Position numbers and translations under genes: made by a program
NCBI GenBank assembly: GCA_013289835.1
Contig: JABCZG010000001.1
Coordinates: 248,001-312,000, forward strand
DNA: 64,000 nucleotides
From: Acidobacteriota bacterium
Lineage (GTDB): Bacteria; Acidobacteriota; Terriglobia; Acidiferrales; UBA7541
Direction: 5' to 3'
Notes under the pieces: model-generated
What the model saw: the letters and a program-made list of their open reading frames with translations, nothing else
Told to the model about the DNA's origin: nothing
Database searches by the model: none
In this document: piece by piece, positions 34,155 through 42,070 of the stretch
Layout of the letters: each line of letters opens with the position of its first letter
Position numbering within the stretch: the stretch's first letter is position 1

Positions 34155-36842
34155 TTACGAGCCGGCGTAAAGTTGAAACGGCGCCCAATAAAATGGCTTC
34201 TTGAACACCGAGTCCGCATCGGCCGAATGCAGCAGCTTGAGCTTGGCATCGCGCAGCGCCGTGGCAGGATCTTTGTCCTGAAACAATTCGCCGTAAAACG
34301 CATCCATCAATTGCGGCGTGGATGCCTCGCTCACTTCCCAAAGCGCGCCAATGACGTTGTGCGCCCCGGCCCTCAAGAAAGCCCACGAGAGCCCGACCAA
34401 GCCCTCGCCAGAATATGCGCGCGTGCCGGAACCGTTGCACGCGGAAATGGTCACCAGGCTGGCGTTCAAGTGGTGCTTCACAATGTCCCGCGCATACAGC
34501 TTGTACGAGTCCCCTTCTTTGCTGAGGATCACCGCGGACTCCAGCGGACGCGTCTGGCTGGCTGTCCCATGCGTGACAAAATGCACGTAAGAAAATCGCT
34601 CCGGGTTGCTACCGAGGTAAGCCGAGGGCGTGGCCTGCTTCCCTTCTAGAACTTTGGTCTGCGATTGCGGAAAGTACTCCTCCACCAGCTTCATTTCCTG
34701 GCGCACCTGCGGCAGCGGCGGAAACGCCGGGCCGGGCGACTCCGTATCGCCCACAAGAAAGAGGCTCTTCTCCTTCGGAGCAGCGCGCGTGGCCGAGGAA
34801 GCCAGCAGAGAAAGCGAGTTCCCCGTCGTCACCGTGACGTCTTCAATCCAGAAATGCGGCTGCGGGTCCGGCACGATCAACGTCTCAAAGTTCAGCCCGT
34901 ACAAACTTTCGCTGGGCAAAACGATCACCCGCGAGCCCGCAGGAATCAGCTTCTTCGCCGGTTCCACCAGCATCGAATAGAGCTGCTTCCCCTCGGAGCT
35001 CCCCTCGTCCCGCGCATCATGGATCTCCAGAACCGCCTTGCGATACGCTTTCACCACCGGCTCGATCTCCGATGCCTTCGCCAGCTTGAACCACGTAGTC
35101 TTGGCCGGACTGATCACCCATAAATAAGAATGATCTTGGCCGAGCCAGTAGAAAAATAACGTTGCATGCAACCGTTGTGCGGTCTGTTGAGGCTGAAAAT
35201 TGGGCAAAGGCAGCTTCAACGAGGTTCCGCGCGCACCCAACCCATCGGCAAGGGTGCGCGCCCGGCTGAGTTCAGCAACTTCCAGCGCATCATTCGAACG
35301 GTTCTGCGACATCAGGAAATCGATGTAGTCACCGTAGAACGAGATTGAACTGGAAAGGAAGGATAGACGAGACTCCTCCCGAGTCACCGAAGATCGCACT
35401 TCCTCAACGGTTCCAAGCGAAGTCAAGAACGCGCCTTCTGCTTTCTGCTTTTTCCCTTCGGACCAATACACGCGAGCCGACCGCGCCTCCGCTTCCCATT
35501 GGAGCGACTTCCTCACATTCGGGTATTGGATAACATCTCTAAAGAAGTGCTCCGCCAGTTCTAGCTCACTCATGCTTGACGCGATCCGCCCGGCGATCAA
35601 TGATTCATTCAACGCCAAATAATTGTCGGGAACCGACTTCAGCAAGATTTGGATTTCCTGGCTCTGCTTTTGGGCGGTTTCGGTATTGCCTTTTTCTATG
35701 TTTACCAAGGCCAGGTTTTCCAAACACTCCACGATCCGGGCCTTCTCATCACGGCTTCGCGCCAGTTCCAAAGCTTTAGCATAAGCTGCTTCGGCTAAGT
35801 CGTATTTGTCTTGCTTGAGATACACATTGCCGATGTTGATCCCCCAGTTGATCTGAGATGAAATACGTCCGGTCTGCCTGGCGGCTTCTTCGGCTTGCTC
35901 GAATAAAACCCGCGCGTTGTCGTAGTCGCCTAACTCGAGATAACCCCAGCCAAGATTACCAAGAATCCTGGCTTCGGAATTCTGCGCACCGACTGATCTG
36001 GACAGTTGCAACGCTTCCTGATTCCTGTCAACGGCCTCATCATAATGTTCCTGCACCGTGGCAACGAGACCAAGGCTCCCAAGGGCGGCCGTCTCAAGGA
36101 ACGCGTCTTTCTGTTGACGCGCCAGGTAAAGGGTCTGCGTGTACGCGCTGCTGGCCTTGGCCGTATCTCCTCGAGAGAATGCTAGCGTCCCTTCACGCAA
36201 AGAGACTTCGCCGAGAAGGCCTGGGGCATACGAAGTCGCCAGGGTCTGGGCCTCCGCCAATAACCTCTGAGACTCTGCGAAATTCAAGAGGAAGCAGTTG
36301 GCCATACTCTGAGTCAGCCTCTGCCAGACTGCCAGATCGGTCTTCTCATATGTGGCGGGAATCGGTTCGCTGATCAGTGCAAGCGATTCTTTGTTCTGGC
36401 GTTGTTGTACGAGAGCCTCTGCTTTAAGCAGGGTGAACCGCCAATACCATTCCGTTTTGCGATCGGGGAAGCGAACCAGGGCCGCATCGGCTTGCGCAAG
36501 CGCAGCCTTCTGGTCTCCACGCTTTAGATGGAGCCAAACCTCCTGGTAGATTTGATCAGGTGGCGCTTCGCTTGGACGTTTGCACGCTGACGCCGCCAAC
36601 CACAGGAGGCAGGTCAGCAAACTTCCTATGGCCAGGGCTCGCCGTTTCCGACAACCCCTCCGGCGCTGTGATTTCCTCCGACGGGAGAACCTAGTTCCAG
36701 CCTCAACATTGTGAGCGTCCGCTTGCAGCGTCCGATCAGCGTTTCGGCCAGATAGACTTTTCCAAAATGATGAACGCTGAAAGCATGCCCCTCTTGTCTT
36801 ACTCCGGGTGCGGATGTCTTCATGCTCTTCACGAGTGAGCAA
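34155..36842 (-). CDS. TPR lipoprotein with C-terminal CHAT protease domain
   Basis: 895 residues if started at the only in-frame ATG (36842), which overlaps the upstream gene by 217 bases; the likelier mature start is near the lipoprotein-like signal RRALAIGSLLTCLLWLAASAC. Residues about 95-500 are TPR repeats (e.g. DNARVLFEQAEEAARQTGR, YDLAEAAYAKALELARS). The last about 330 residues are a CHAT domain with catalytic His758 in HFVTHGTAS and Cys802 in ISACNGSG. CHAT is a caspase-like peptidase fold. The gene is last in the ECF sigma / anti-sigma / 259-aa protein cluster. Substrate unknown. Confidence 0.9.
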   Translation of the reverse strand: MLTREEHEDIRTRSKTRGACFQRSSFWKSLSGRNADRTLQADAHNVEAGTRFSRRRKSQRRRGCRKRRALAIGSLLTCLLWLAASACKRPSEAPPDQIYQEVWLHLKRGDQKAALAQADAALVRFPDRKTEWYWRFTLLKAEALVQQRQNKESLALISEPIPATYEKTDLAVWQRLTQSMANCFLLNFAESQRLLAEAQTLATSYAPGLLGEVSLREGTLAFSRGDTAKASSAYTQTLYLARQQKDAFLETAALGSLGLVATVQEHYDEAVDRNQEALQLSRSVGAQNSEARILGNLGWGYLELGDYDNARVLFEQAEEAARQTGRISSQINWGINIGNVYLKQDKYDLAEAAYAKALELARSRDEKARIVECLENLALVNIEKGNTETAQKQSQEIQILLKSVPDNYLALNESLIAGRIASSMSELELAEHFFRDVIQYPNVRKSLQWEAEARSARVYWSEGKKQKAEGAFLTSLGTVEEVRSSVTREESRLSFLSSSISFYGDYIDFLMSQNRSNDALEVAELSRARTLADGLGARGTSLKLPLPNFQPQQTAQRLHATLFFYWLGQDHSYLWVISPAKTTWFKLAKASEIEPVVKAYRKAVLEIHDARDEGSSEGKQLYSMLVEPAKKLIPAGSRVIVLPSESLYGLNFETLIVPDPQPHFWIEDVTVTTGNSLSLLASSATRAAPKEKSLFLVGDTESPGPAFPPLPQVRQEMKLVEEYFPQSQTKVLEGKQATPSAYLGSNPERFSYVHFVTHGTASQTRPLESAVILSKEGDSYKLYARDIVKHHLNASLVTISACNGSGTRAYSGEGLVGLSWAFLRAGAHNVIGALWEVSEASTPQLMDAFYGELFQDKDPATALRDAKLKLLHSADADSVFKKPFYWAPFQLYAGS

Positions 36843-37405
36843 AGAATCTCCCTGGTTCCATCAACAGACGCTTGCTTTTGCCCCGTCTTAAAGGGATCCT
36901 CCGCCATTTTCCGGAATTCTTGGTCCGTGTCCAACTCTTTCTTGACCTTGTCGAACGTTCCCAGGTGCGCAAAGAGGCGTTCATTAAATTCCACTTCAAC
37001 GGGATAGCCTCCGATGCGCAGGTTTTCGAATTGCGTCCCAGCGAAACTATAGTGCGACTGTTCTTCTTCGAACAGATGGTAGGACGAGAGCCGAGCCACC
37101 AGGCGGTCCGCTGTCACCACATCGAGGAAGTTGAAGCCCTCGAGGGTGCTTGTCACCAACGTGGTGTGATAGACCTTGTCTCCCTCGCGATGCTCGCTTC
37201 CCGAGACGTGAGTGTAGCCGGCCTTAAACGAGACAAAGTGGTTGAAGCGAAAATTGTCGACGCGCGCGTTCCCGTGGCCTCCCGTAGTCGGGAGCGCGGT
37301 TGCCGCTTGCACTTCGATCAGATGATGAACCGGCCGTGTGAAATGACCGCTATAAGCGTGGGCACTGGCATGGTAATGAAAAACTCTCTTAGCTGGGGCT
37401 GCCAT
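36626..37405 (-). CDS. conserved hypothetical beta-rich protein beside CHAT/sigma genes
   Basis: 259 residues, ATG after GAGGTG. No signal peptide. VFHYHASAHAYSGHFTRPVHHLIEVQAATALPTTGGHGNARVDNFRFNHFVSFKAGYTHVSG and TLVTSTLEGFNFLDVVTADRLVARLSSYH are beta-rich and I recall close homologues in acidobacteria and cyanobacteria with no known role. The C-terminal part (HAFSVHHFGKVYLAETLIG) is also patterned. It lies between the anti-sigma and CHAT genes and overlaps the latter, so it may be a target or partner of the protease (inference). Confidence 0.78.
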   Translation of the reverse strand: MAAPAKRVFHYHASAHAYSGHFTRPVHHLIEVQAATALPTTGGHGNARVDNFRFNHFVSFKAGYTHVSGSEHREGDKVYHTTLVTSTLEGFNFLDVVTADRLVARLSSYHLFEEEQSHYSFAGTQFENLRIGGYPVEVEFNERLFAHLGTFDKVKKELDTDQEFRKMAEDPFKTGQKQASVDGTREILCSLVKSMKTSAPGVRQEGHAFSVHHFGKVYLAETLIGRCKRTLTMLRLELGSPVGGNHSAGGVVGNGEPWP

Positions 37406-37455
37406 GGGGACACCTCAAGAGTTAGGGTGAAGGATGACGCAAGATACTTATGCAT

Positions 37456-38172
37456 TTAGGGACGGAATTCAACTGTAAAAGAGAGCCGGGACACTTCATT
37501 TTCCTTGGACATCTGGCCTTTGGCTCCAGGATCGCCTGCTAATACCAGGACGTAGCTCCCGGGCCGGACAACGCCGCCCGGAACCGCAATTTGCAGTTCT
37601 CGGTTTGAGCTGCTTCCCGGAATCCTGACCTCTAGAACTGACCGACCGGATTCATCCTGGATCTGGCCAATGTAGCTGTCAAAGCGCTGCCGCGGCGTGA
37701 AGTCAAACTTTAGTGCAAAGCCTTCATTCGCGCGGACTTGGACCTTTCCTTCGTCCCCGGCCTTGGCCTCTTCGCCTAGCGTATCCGCCTTCTTCAGCGA
37801 GAACGAAGACGTAAAGACTTGACCGGTGCCGACGCTTGCTCCCTGCTTCGCCTTCGGAATCGTAACGACGTTCTGATACCCAATAAAGAGTAAGAGCGCG
37901 GCAAACACGGGCACCGCCACCACTGGCCGCAGCCATGCAAACCATCCGCTGCCCGCAGCAGCAGCCTTCTTCGTCGACTTCTCTGGCTGAGCGCGCAACA
38001 CTTCCCGGCTCGTATCCACAAACACCGCTGCCGCCTTCAAGTCCAGCGCGCATTCGGCGCACTCAAAATAGTGCTCCTCGTAGTCTTCGCGCAGGTTCTG
38101 CGGAAGTTCCCCGAGTACATACTTTTCGGCTGCTTGCAGCCGTACTGCTTCGTTATGATCCATTTGTGCCAT
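37456..38172 (-). CDS. anti-sigma factor-like zinc-finger membrane protein
   Basis: 238 residues from the ATG at 38172 (MAQMDHNEA). The N-terminal zf-HC2 motif is EEHYFECAECALDLKAA (HxxxCxxC), typical of ECF anti-sigma factors. One membrane segment follows (PVVAVPVFAALLLFIGYQ, about residue 80-98), then a beta-rich periplasmic domain (SSNRELQIAVPGGVVRPGSYVLVLAGD). It lies directly after the sigma gene, so it likely holds that sigma at the membrane until a signal is received outside. Confidence 0.86.
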   Translation of the reverse strand: MAQMDHNEAVRLQAAEKYVLGELPQNLREDYEEHYFECAECALDLKAAAVFVDTSREVLRAQPEKSTKKAAAAGSGWFAWLRPVVAVPVFAALLLFIGYQNVVTIPKAKQGASVGTGQVFTSSFSLKKADTLGEEAKAGDEGKVQVRANEGFALKFDFTPRQRFDSYIGQIQDESGRSVLEVRIPGSSSNRELQIAVPGGVVRPGSYVLVLAGDPGAKGQMSKENEVSRLSFTVEFRP

Positions 38173-38205
38173 CCGGTAGATAGTGCACCAGCCCACAATA
38201 TCGTT

Positions 38206-38799
38206 TCACTGGTGCCCCAACCCCGTAGCCCGCCGCGCCAGCCCTATCTGCCCTTTCTCATACAAAGCCTTGAATTTATCCTTGGCCCGGTGCAGCAGCA
38301 CCCTTAAATAGTCCCGGTCCACCCCAAACTCCTGGCAAACCACGTCTTTCTCCTTTTCTTCCAAGAAGATAGCCCGTAGCAGGGCGCGATCCCTTTCCGG
38401 CATCCCATCCAATATCTTGCGCACCTGCTCCGAAGACTGCTTAGTAACCAGCATCCCCTCCAAATCGAGGACCCTATCCGGTATCTCCAGATGCGAATCC
38501 TCCATCGGCTGATTCTTGGCCGAAGACCGGTAATGTTCCAGTAAGACGTTGTTACAAATGGAGTTAACGAAGGCCCCAAAGCGCTCCGGCTGCCGCACAC
38601 CGCCCTCGCGCCGCAGCGCGGCGATAACTCTTATAAAGGTCTCCTGCCGCAGGTCCTCTACTTTGTCAGAAGGCAGAGTCCGGGCCCTCAGCTTGATTCT
38701 CAGAAGTTGTTCAAAATAGGCCACAAAGTGGTGCTCCGTCGAGGGGTCTCCCTCCCGGAGCCGTTCTACATAGGCTTTATCGAATGTGAAAAATTCCAC
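38206..38799 (-). CDS. ECF-type RNA polymerase sigma factor
   Basis: About 197 residues from a GTG at 38799 that follows AGAGG; the frame continues upstream to 38907 with less typical residues. Sigma-2 region: FVAYFEQLLRIKLRAR..DLRQETFIRVIAALRREG.. AFVNSICNNVLLEHYR; sigma-4 region: ILDGMPERDRALLRAIFLEEKEKDVVCQEFGVDRDYLRVLLHRAKDKFKALYE. It directs RNA polymerase, probably to this cluster. The anti-sigma gene follows 33 bases after the stop, and the stop is close to its start. Confidence 0.9.
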   Translation of the reverse strand: MEFFTFDKAYVERLREGDPSTEHHFVAYFEQLLRIKLRARTLPSDKVEDLRQETFIRVIAALRREGGVRQPERFGAFVNSICNNVLLEHYRSSAKNQPMEDSHLEIPDRVLDLEGMLVTKQSSEQVRKILDGMPERDRALLRAIFLEEKEKDVVCQEFGVDRDYLRVLLHRAKDKFKALYEKGQIGLARRATGLGHQ

Positions 38800-39075
38800 C
38801 TGTGCCTCTAACTCTTGGTTGGGAAGTATAGCTTTGCCCTTCCCCGAGGGCAATCCAGTATCAGATTCATTTTGGAACTGCTGAAACGAAAAACGCCCGA
38901 CACGCACTACTCGTTTGTAGGAACCCCGAACGCTCGGGAGTCCTTATCCGTGGGGAACCTTCCCCGGTCCCCATGTGCCCCAGTGGGCGCATTTGAGCCT
39001 GCCCTGAACAGGCAAGGATGCGCCTCCCCTCTCCCAAGGGTGGGCCAATTCCATGGAGGTATTGTGGCAAGTCCC

Positions 39076-39558
39076 ATGCGTCATGCAAGTACTACCAATA
39101 ATGTGGCGTTTCCATTCCCAAAGGCATCGGCGTCCGCTGCTCACTCGACGGCTTCCGCTGCGGCGGGGAATTCGCCAGTTACAGCTTTGAGCGTTGAATT
39201 CGTAGCCAAGCCGCAAGAAGCGCGTCGCGCGCAAACGGCAATTCCGTCCGCGATCATCAGTGCGTTGCAGGAAGTCACCGGTTTTGCCGGATGCCTGGTC
39301 ATGGTTTCCGATCAGGAAGCGCGCCTTCTCACCGTTGTCACCTTGTGGAGTGGAAACGATCGCCACAAACGCTGCGCCGAAAATGCGCGCTGGGTTCACG
39401 CGCTGCTGGCACCATACGTGGATCGCCGCCTGCGCGTGCAAACTCTCGTGGCGCATTTGCCGCTCCTGCCAATTCTTTCTTCTGATTCGGATCGTGATGA
39501 CGATTCCGCGGATGAGCGCGATCTCGCAACCGCTCGTGAAACCGTCTGCGTCGCATAA
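39076..39558 (+). CDS. hypothetical protein divergent from the sigma gene
   Basis: 160 residues from the ATG at 39076 (a GTG at 39064 follows GGAGGT too closely to choose). The C-terminal half (ISALQEVTGFAGCLVMVSDQEARLLTVVTLWSGNDRHKRC..VHALLAPYVDRRLRVQTLVAHLPLLP) looks like a dimeric alpha/beta-barrel or antibiotic-monooxygenase-like fold: two beta strands, a helix and further strands. The N-terminus is Ala/Ser-rich and less ordered. I cannot name a family. Confidence 0.6.
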   Translation: MRHASTTNNVAFPFPKASASAAHSTASAAAGNSPVTALSVEFVAKPQEARRAQTAIPSAIISALQEVTGFAGCLVMVSDQEARLLTVVTLWSGNDRHKRCAENARWVHALLAPYVDRRLRVQTLVAHLPLLPILSSDSDRDDDSADERDLATARETVCVA

Positions 39559-39632
39559 CGCATCTAATATGTGTGGAAAAGCTGAGGAAGAATGCAATCC
39601 GTCGTAGACCTGAATCGTTGGGTTGAGGGACA

Positions 39633-40028
39633 ATGGCTTCGATGCATCGAGAACGAATCTGCAGTGTGGCTTCTTGTTCGGGCGCCCCGATTACTGAGCT
39701 GGATCACCAGGATCTTTGCCTGAATCACTTTCTCCTGCACTGCTATGACAAGCTGGAGGGCCTGGATCCTCGCGGCCGCCGGTTCTGCTCGGAGACCCTC
39801 GACGCACCCGCCATGCGCGCCTTCATCGAGGAGTGCTCGCGCAAGGCTCTCGACGTCAGCCTGCATTCCGACGACCTGACCAATCTCCAGCGTGGCCGTC
39901 TGCTGGACATCCTGCTGTGGGCCGGAGAACTCTTCCTCTTGCTCCGCGCACCTCGCCTCTCCCTCGCCGAATCCATGGCTTCCTCCGACACTCCGTTTCT
40001 CTCTCGCGCTGCCGTTTCGAGCCTCTGA
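39633..40028 (+). CDS. small Cys-rich hypothetical protein
   Basis: 131 residues. ICSVASCSGAPITELDHQDLCLNHFLLHCYDKLEGLD contains the Cys/His pattern C-x5-C..C-x2-H plus a further Cys, comparable to the small zinc-motif protein near 18 kb and known to me only as an acidobacterial hypothetical. The middle is helical (RAFIEECSRKALDVS..LQRGRLLDILLWAGELFLLLR). It follows the 39076 gene by about 75 bases on the same strand. Confidence 0.65.
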   Translation: MASMHRERICSVASCSGAPITELDHQDLCLNHFLLHCYDKLEGLDPRGRRFCSETLDAPAMRAFIEECSRKALDVSLHSDDLTNLQRGRLLDILLWAGELFLLLRAPRLSLAESMASSDTPFLSRAAVSSL

Positions 40029-40234
40029 GCTTCCGAGTATTTCGAGCCGCACCTCCGCGCCCCCTACTCTCTTTCCACGGCACACCGTCCCGAGAAATCA
40101 GCGATAAATTCCGTTTGTGAGTTATCCTGCTCTTTCTCGTAACGCGGCGATGCAGCTTGGGGTTGTCGCAAAACTTCGGCAAATGGTTTTCTATCCCGTG
40201 GCAGGTTTGTGTAGAAAGGAGGTGCCCTTAGGCT

Positions 40235-41245
40235 ATGAATCCCGCGTTTCGTCTCTCGATTGCCATCCCCATGCACAACGAAGAGTCCGTCCTGCCTGAA
40301 CTCCTCCGGCGGACGCGCGCCGTGCTGGACCAAATCCCCGGCGGCCCCCATGAAATCCTTTTTGTGGACGACGGAAGCTCCGACCGCACCTTCGAACTCC
40401 TCGAGGACGCCGTGCGCCAGGACCCGCGCATTCGAGCGATATCGCTCTCGCGTAATTTCGGTCACCAGGCCGCGCTGACGGCCGCGCTCGATCACCTCAC
40501 TGGAGATGCCGCTGTTGTCATGGATGGCGATTTGCAGGACACTCCTGAGGCCATTCCACAATTTGTCGAGCGCTACCATCAGGGCTTTGACGTGGTTTAT
40601 GCACAGCGCATTCGTCGCAAGGAACCCTGGCCGCTGCGCTTTTGCTATTTTGTCTTTTACCGAATGATGGCAGCGCTATCAGACGTCCGCCTACCTTTGG
40701 ATTCCGGTGATTTTGGCCTGATGTCGCGCCGGGTCATCGATCAGGTCCGCCGAATGCCCGAACATCACCGCTACTTGCGCGGCCTGCGAAGTTGGGTGGG
40801 CTTTCGCCAAACGGGCATTCCCGTCGAGCGCGAAGAACGCCATTCCGGCAAGAGCAAGTACAGTTTGTTCCGCCTACTGAAGCTTGCAACCGACGGAATC
40901 TTCGCCTTCTCGATTGTCCCCATCCGCGCCGCCGCTTTGCTGGGCGCCGCCGCTATCGGCGTTTCGATGCTCTACGTGCTCTACGCTCTCTACTACCGGT
41001 TCGTTCTAAACCGTTCGCCACAAGGGTTCACGGCGCTGATTGCCGCGATAACGTTTCTTTCTGGTGTCCTTCTCTTTTTTTTGGGAGTGATTGGTGAATA
41101 TGTCGGCCGCATCTATGAAGAAACGAAAGGTCGTCCCAATTACATTGTCGAGCGCGTTGCGGGTGCCTTTGGGAACGAGAAGAATGAGTCTTTGGCTGAG
41201 ATGCGCCGCCCGCAACGTTCCCCCGAGCGGGAACCCTTCCGCTAG
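40235..41245 (+). CDS. GT2 glycosyltransferase, polyprenyl-phosphate sugar type
   Basis: 336 residues. GT-A fold with SIAIPMHNEESVLPELL, VDDGSSDRTFELLE and the DxD-type metal site VMDGDLQDTPEAI; two C-terminal membrane helices (AAALLGAAAIGVSMLYVLYALYY and FTALIAAITFLSGVLLFFLGVIG) and ENYxxI-like YIVERV match GtrB/ArnC/DPM-like transferases that load a sugar onto a polyprenyl phosphate. A strong AAGGAGGTG lies upstream (40219-40227), 10-13 bases before the ATG. First of three clustered genes. Confidence 0.92.
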   Translation: MNPAFRLSIAIPMHNEESVLPELLRRTRAVLDQIPGGPHEILFVDDGSSDRTFELLEDAVRQDPRIRAISLSRNFGHQAALTAALDHLTGDAAVVMDGDLQDTPEAIPQFVERYHQGFDVVYAQRIRRKEPWPLRFCYFVFYRMMAALSDVRLPLDSGDFGLMSRRVIDQVRRMPEHHRYLRGLRSWVGFRQTGIPVEREERHSGKSKYSLFRLLKLATDGIFAFSIVPIRAAALLGAAAIGVSMLYVLYALYYRFVLNRSPQGFTALIAAITFLSGVLLFFLGVIGEYVGRIYEETKGRPNYIVERVAGAFGNEKNESLAEMRRPQRSPEREPFR

Positions 41246-41290
41246 CGCGGTGAGAGGCAGCGCTACATCTCTTTGGCGGCCTGACTGGAG

Positions 41291-42070
41291 ATGAATTCAA
41301 CCCGCACCATCACGTACCTGTCGCCTCCGGCCGAGGTCAGCATGGCCGACCGGTGGTTCGAGATTGCCTCCGTCGATCATTTCTGGATCCGCCGGCGGCT
41401 TGAAGTTTTCCGACGCTTGGCAGGAGCGCGGATCGCCAATGCTCGTCAGATCGCTGAGATCGGATGTGGTCACGGCCTGCTGCAGCTCCAAATCGAACAG
41501 ACTTACGAACGTGAGGTGACAGGATTCGATCTGAACGAACTTGCGCTCAAACAAAACGTGAGCTGCCGTAGTCCTATCAATTGTTATGACATCTTTCAGA
41601 AGGATCCGGCGCTACAGGGGAAATTTGACCTGATTTTTCTCTTCGATGTTCTTGAGCACATCGACGATGAAGACGGCTTCCTCGGCGCAGTGCTTTTTCA
41701 CCTCGCCCCCGGCGGCAAGTTGGCCGTCAACGTTCCCGCGGGAATGTGGGCCTATTCTGCCTATGACATCGCGGTGGGACACGTAAGGCGCTACTCGATT
41801 CGTTCCTTGCGAGAAACGGCGAACCGCATGAATCTTGCAATGGAGGAGTGCACTTATTGGGGAATGCCGCTCCTGCCCACTTTGGCTCTTCGGAGACTTT
41901 GGCTGCTTGGAAAGCATGACCGAAACAACATCGTTTCTGCTGGAATGGATTCGAGAAACCAAGTGATCAACCATCTGCTGGGATTGCTTTCGCGGTGTGA
42001 GCCGATTCCACAAACGGTCGCGGGAACTTCATTGATGGCCGTGCTTGGGGCTGGTCCCGATGAGGGCTAA
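41291..42070 (+). CDS. class I SAM-dependent methyltransferase
   Basis: 259 residues. Rossmann methyltransferase: motif I IAEIGCGHGLLQLQIE, acidic loop VTGFDLNELALKQN, motif IV DLIFLFDVLEHIDDE and post-motif GGKLAVNVPAGMW. The N-terminus (SMADRWFEIASVDHFWIRRRLEVF) and the region VGHVRRYSIRSLRE resemble methyltransferases of polysaccharide and lipid-linked sugar clusters. Ends overlapping the start of the next gene by 11 bases. Confidence 0.88.
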   Translation: MNSTRTITYLSPPAEVSMADRWFEIASVDHFWIRRRLEVFRRLAGARIANARQIAEIGCGHGLLQLQIEQTYEREVTGFDLNELALKQNVSCRSPINCYDIFQKDPALQGKFDLIFLFDVLEHIDDEDGFLGAVLFHLAPGGKLAVNVPAGMWAYSAYDIAVGHVRRYSIRSLRETANRMNLAMEECTYWGMPLLPTLALRRLWLLGKHDRNNIVSAGMDSRNQVINHLLGLLSRCEPIPQTVAGTSLMAVLGAGPDEG

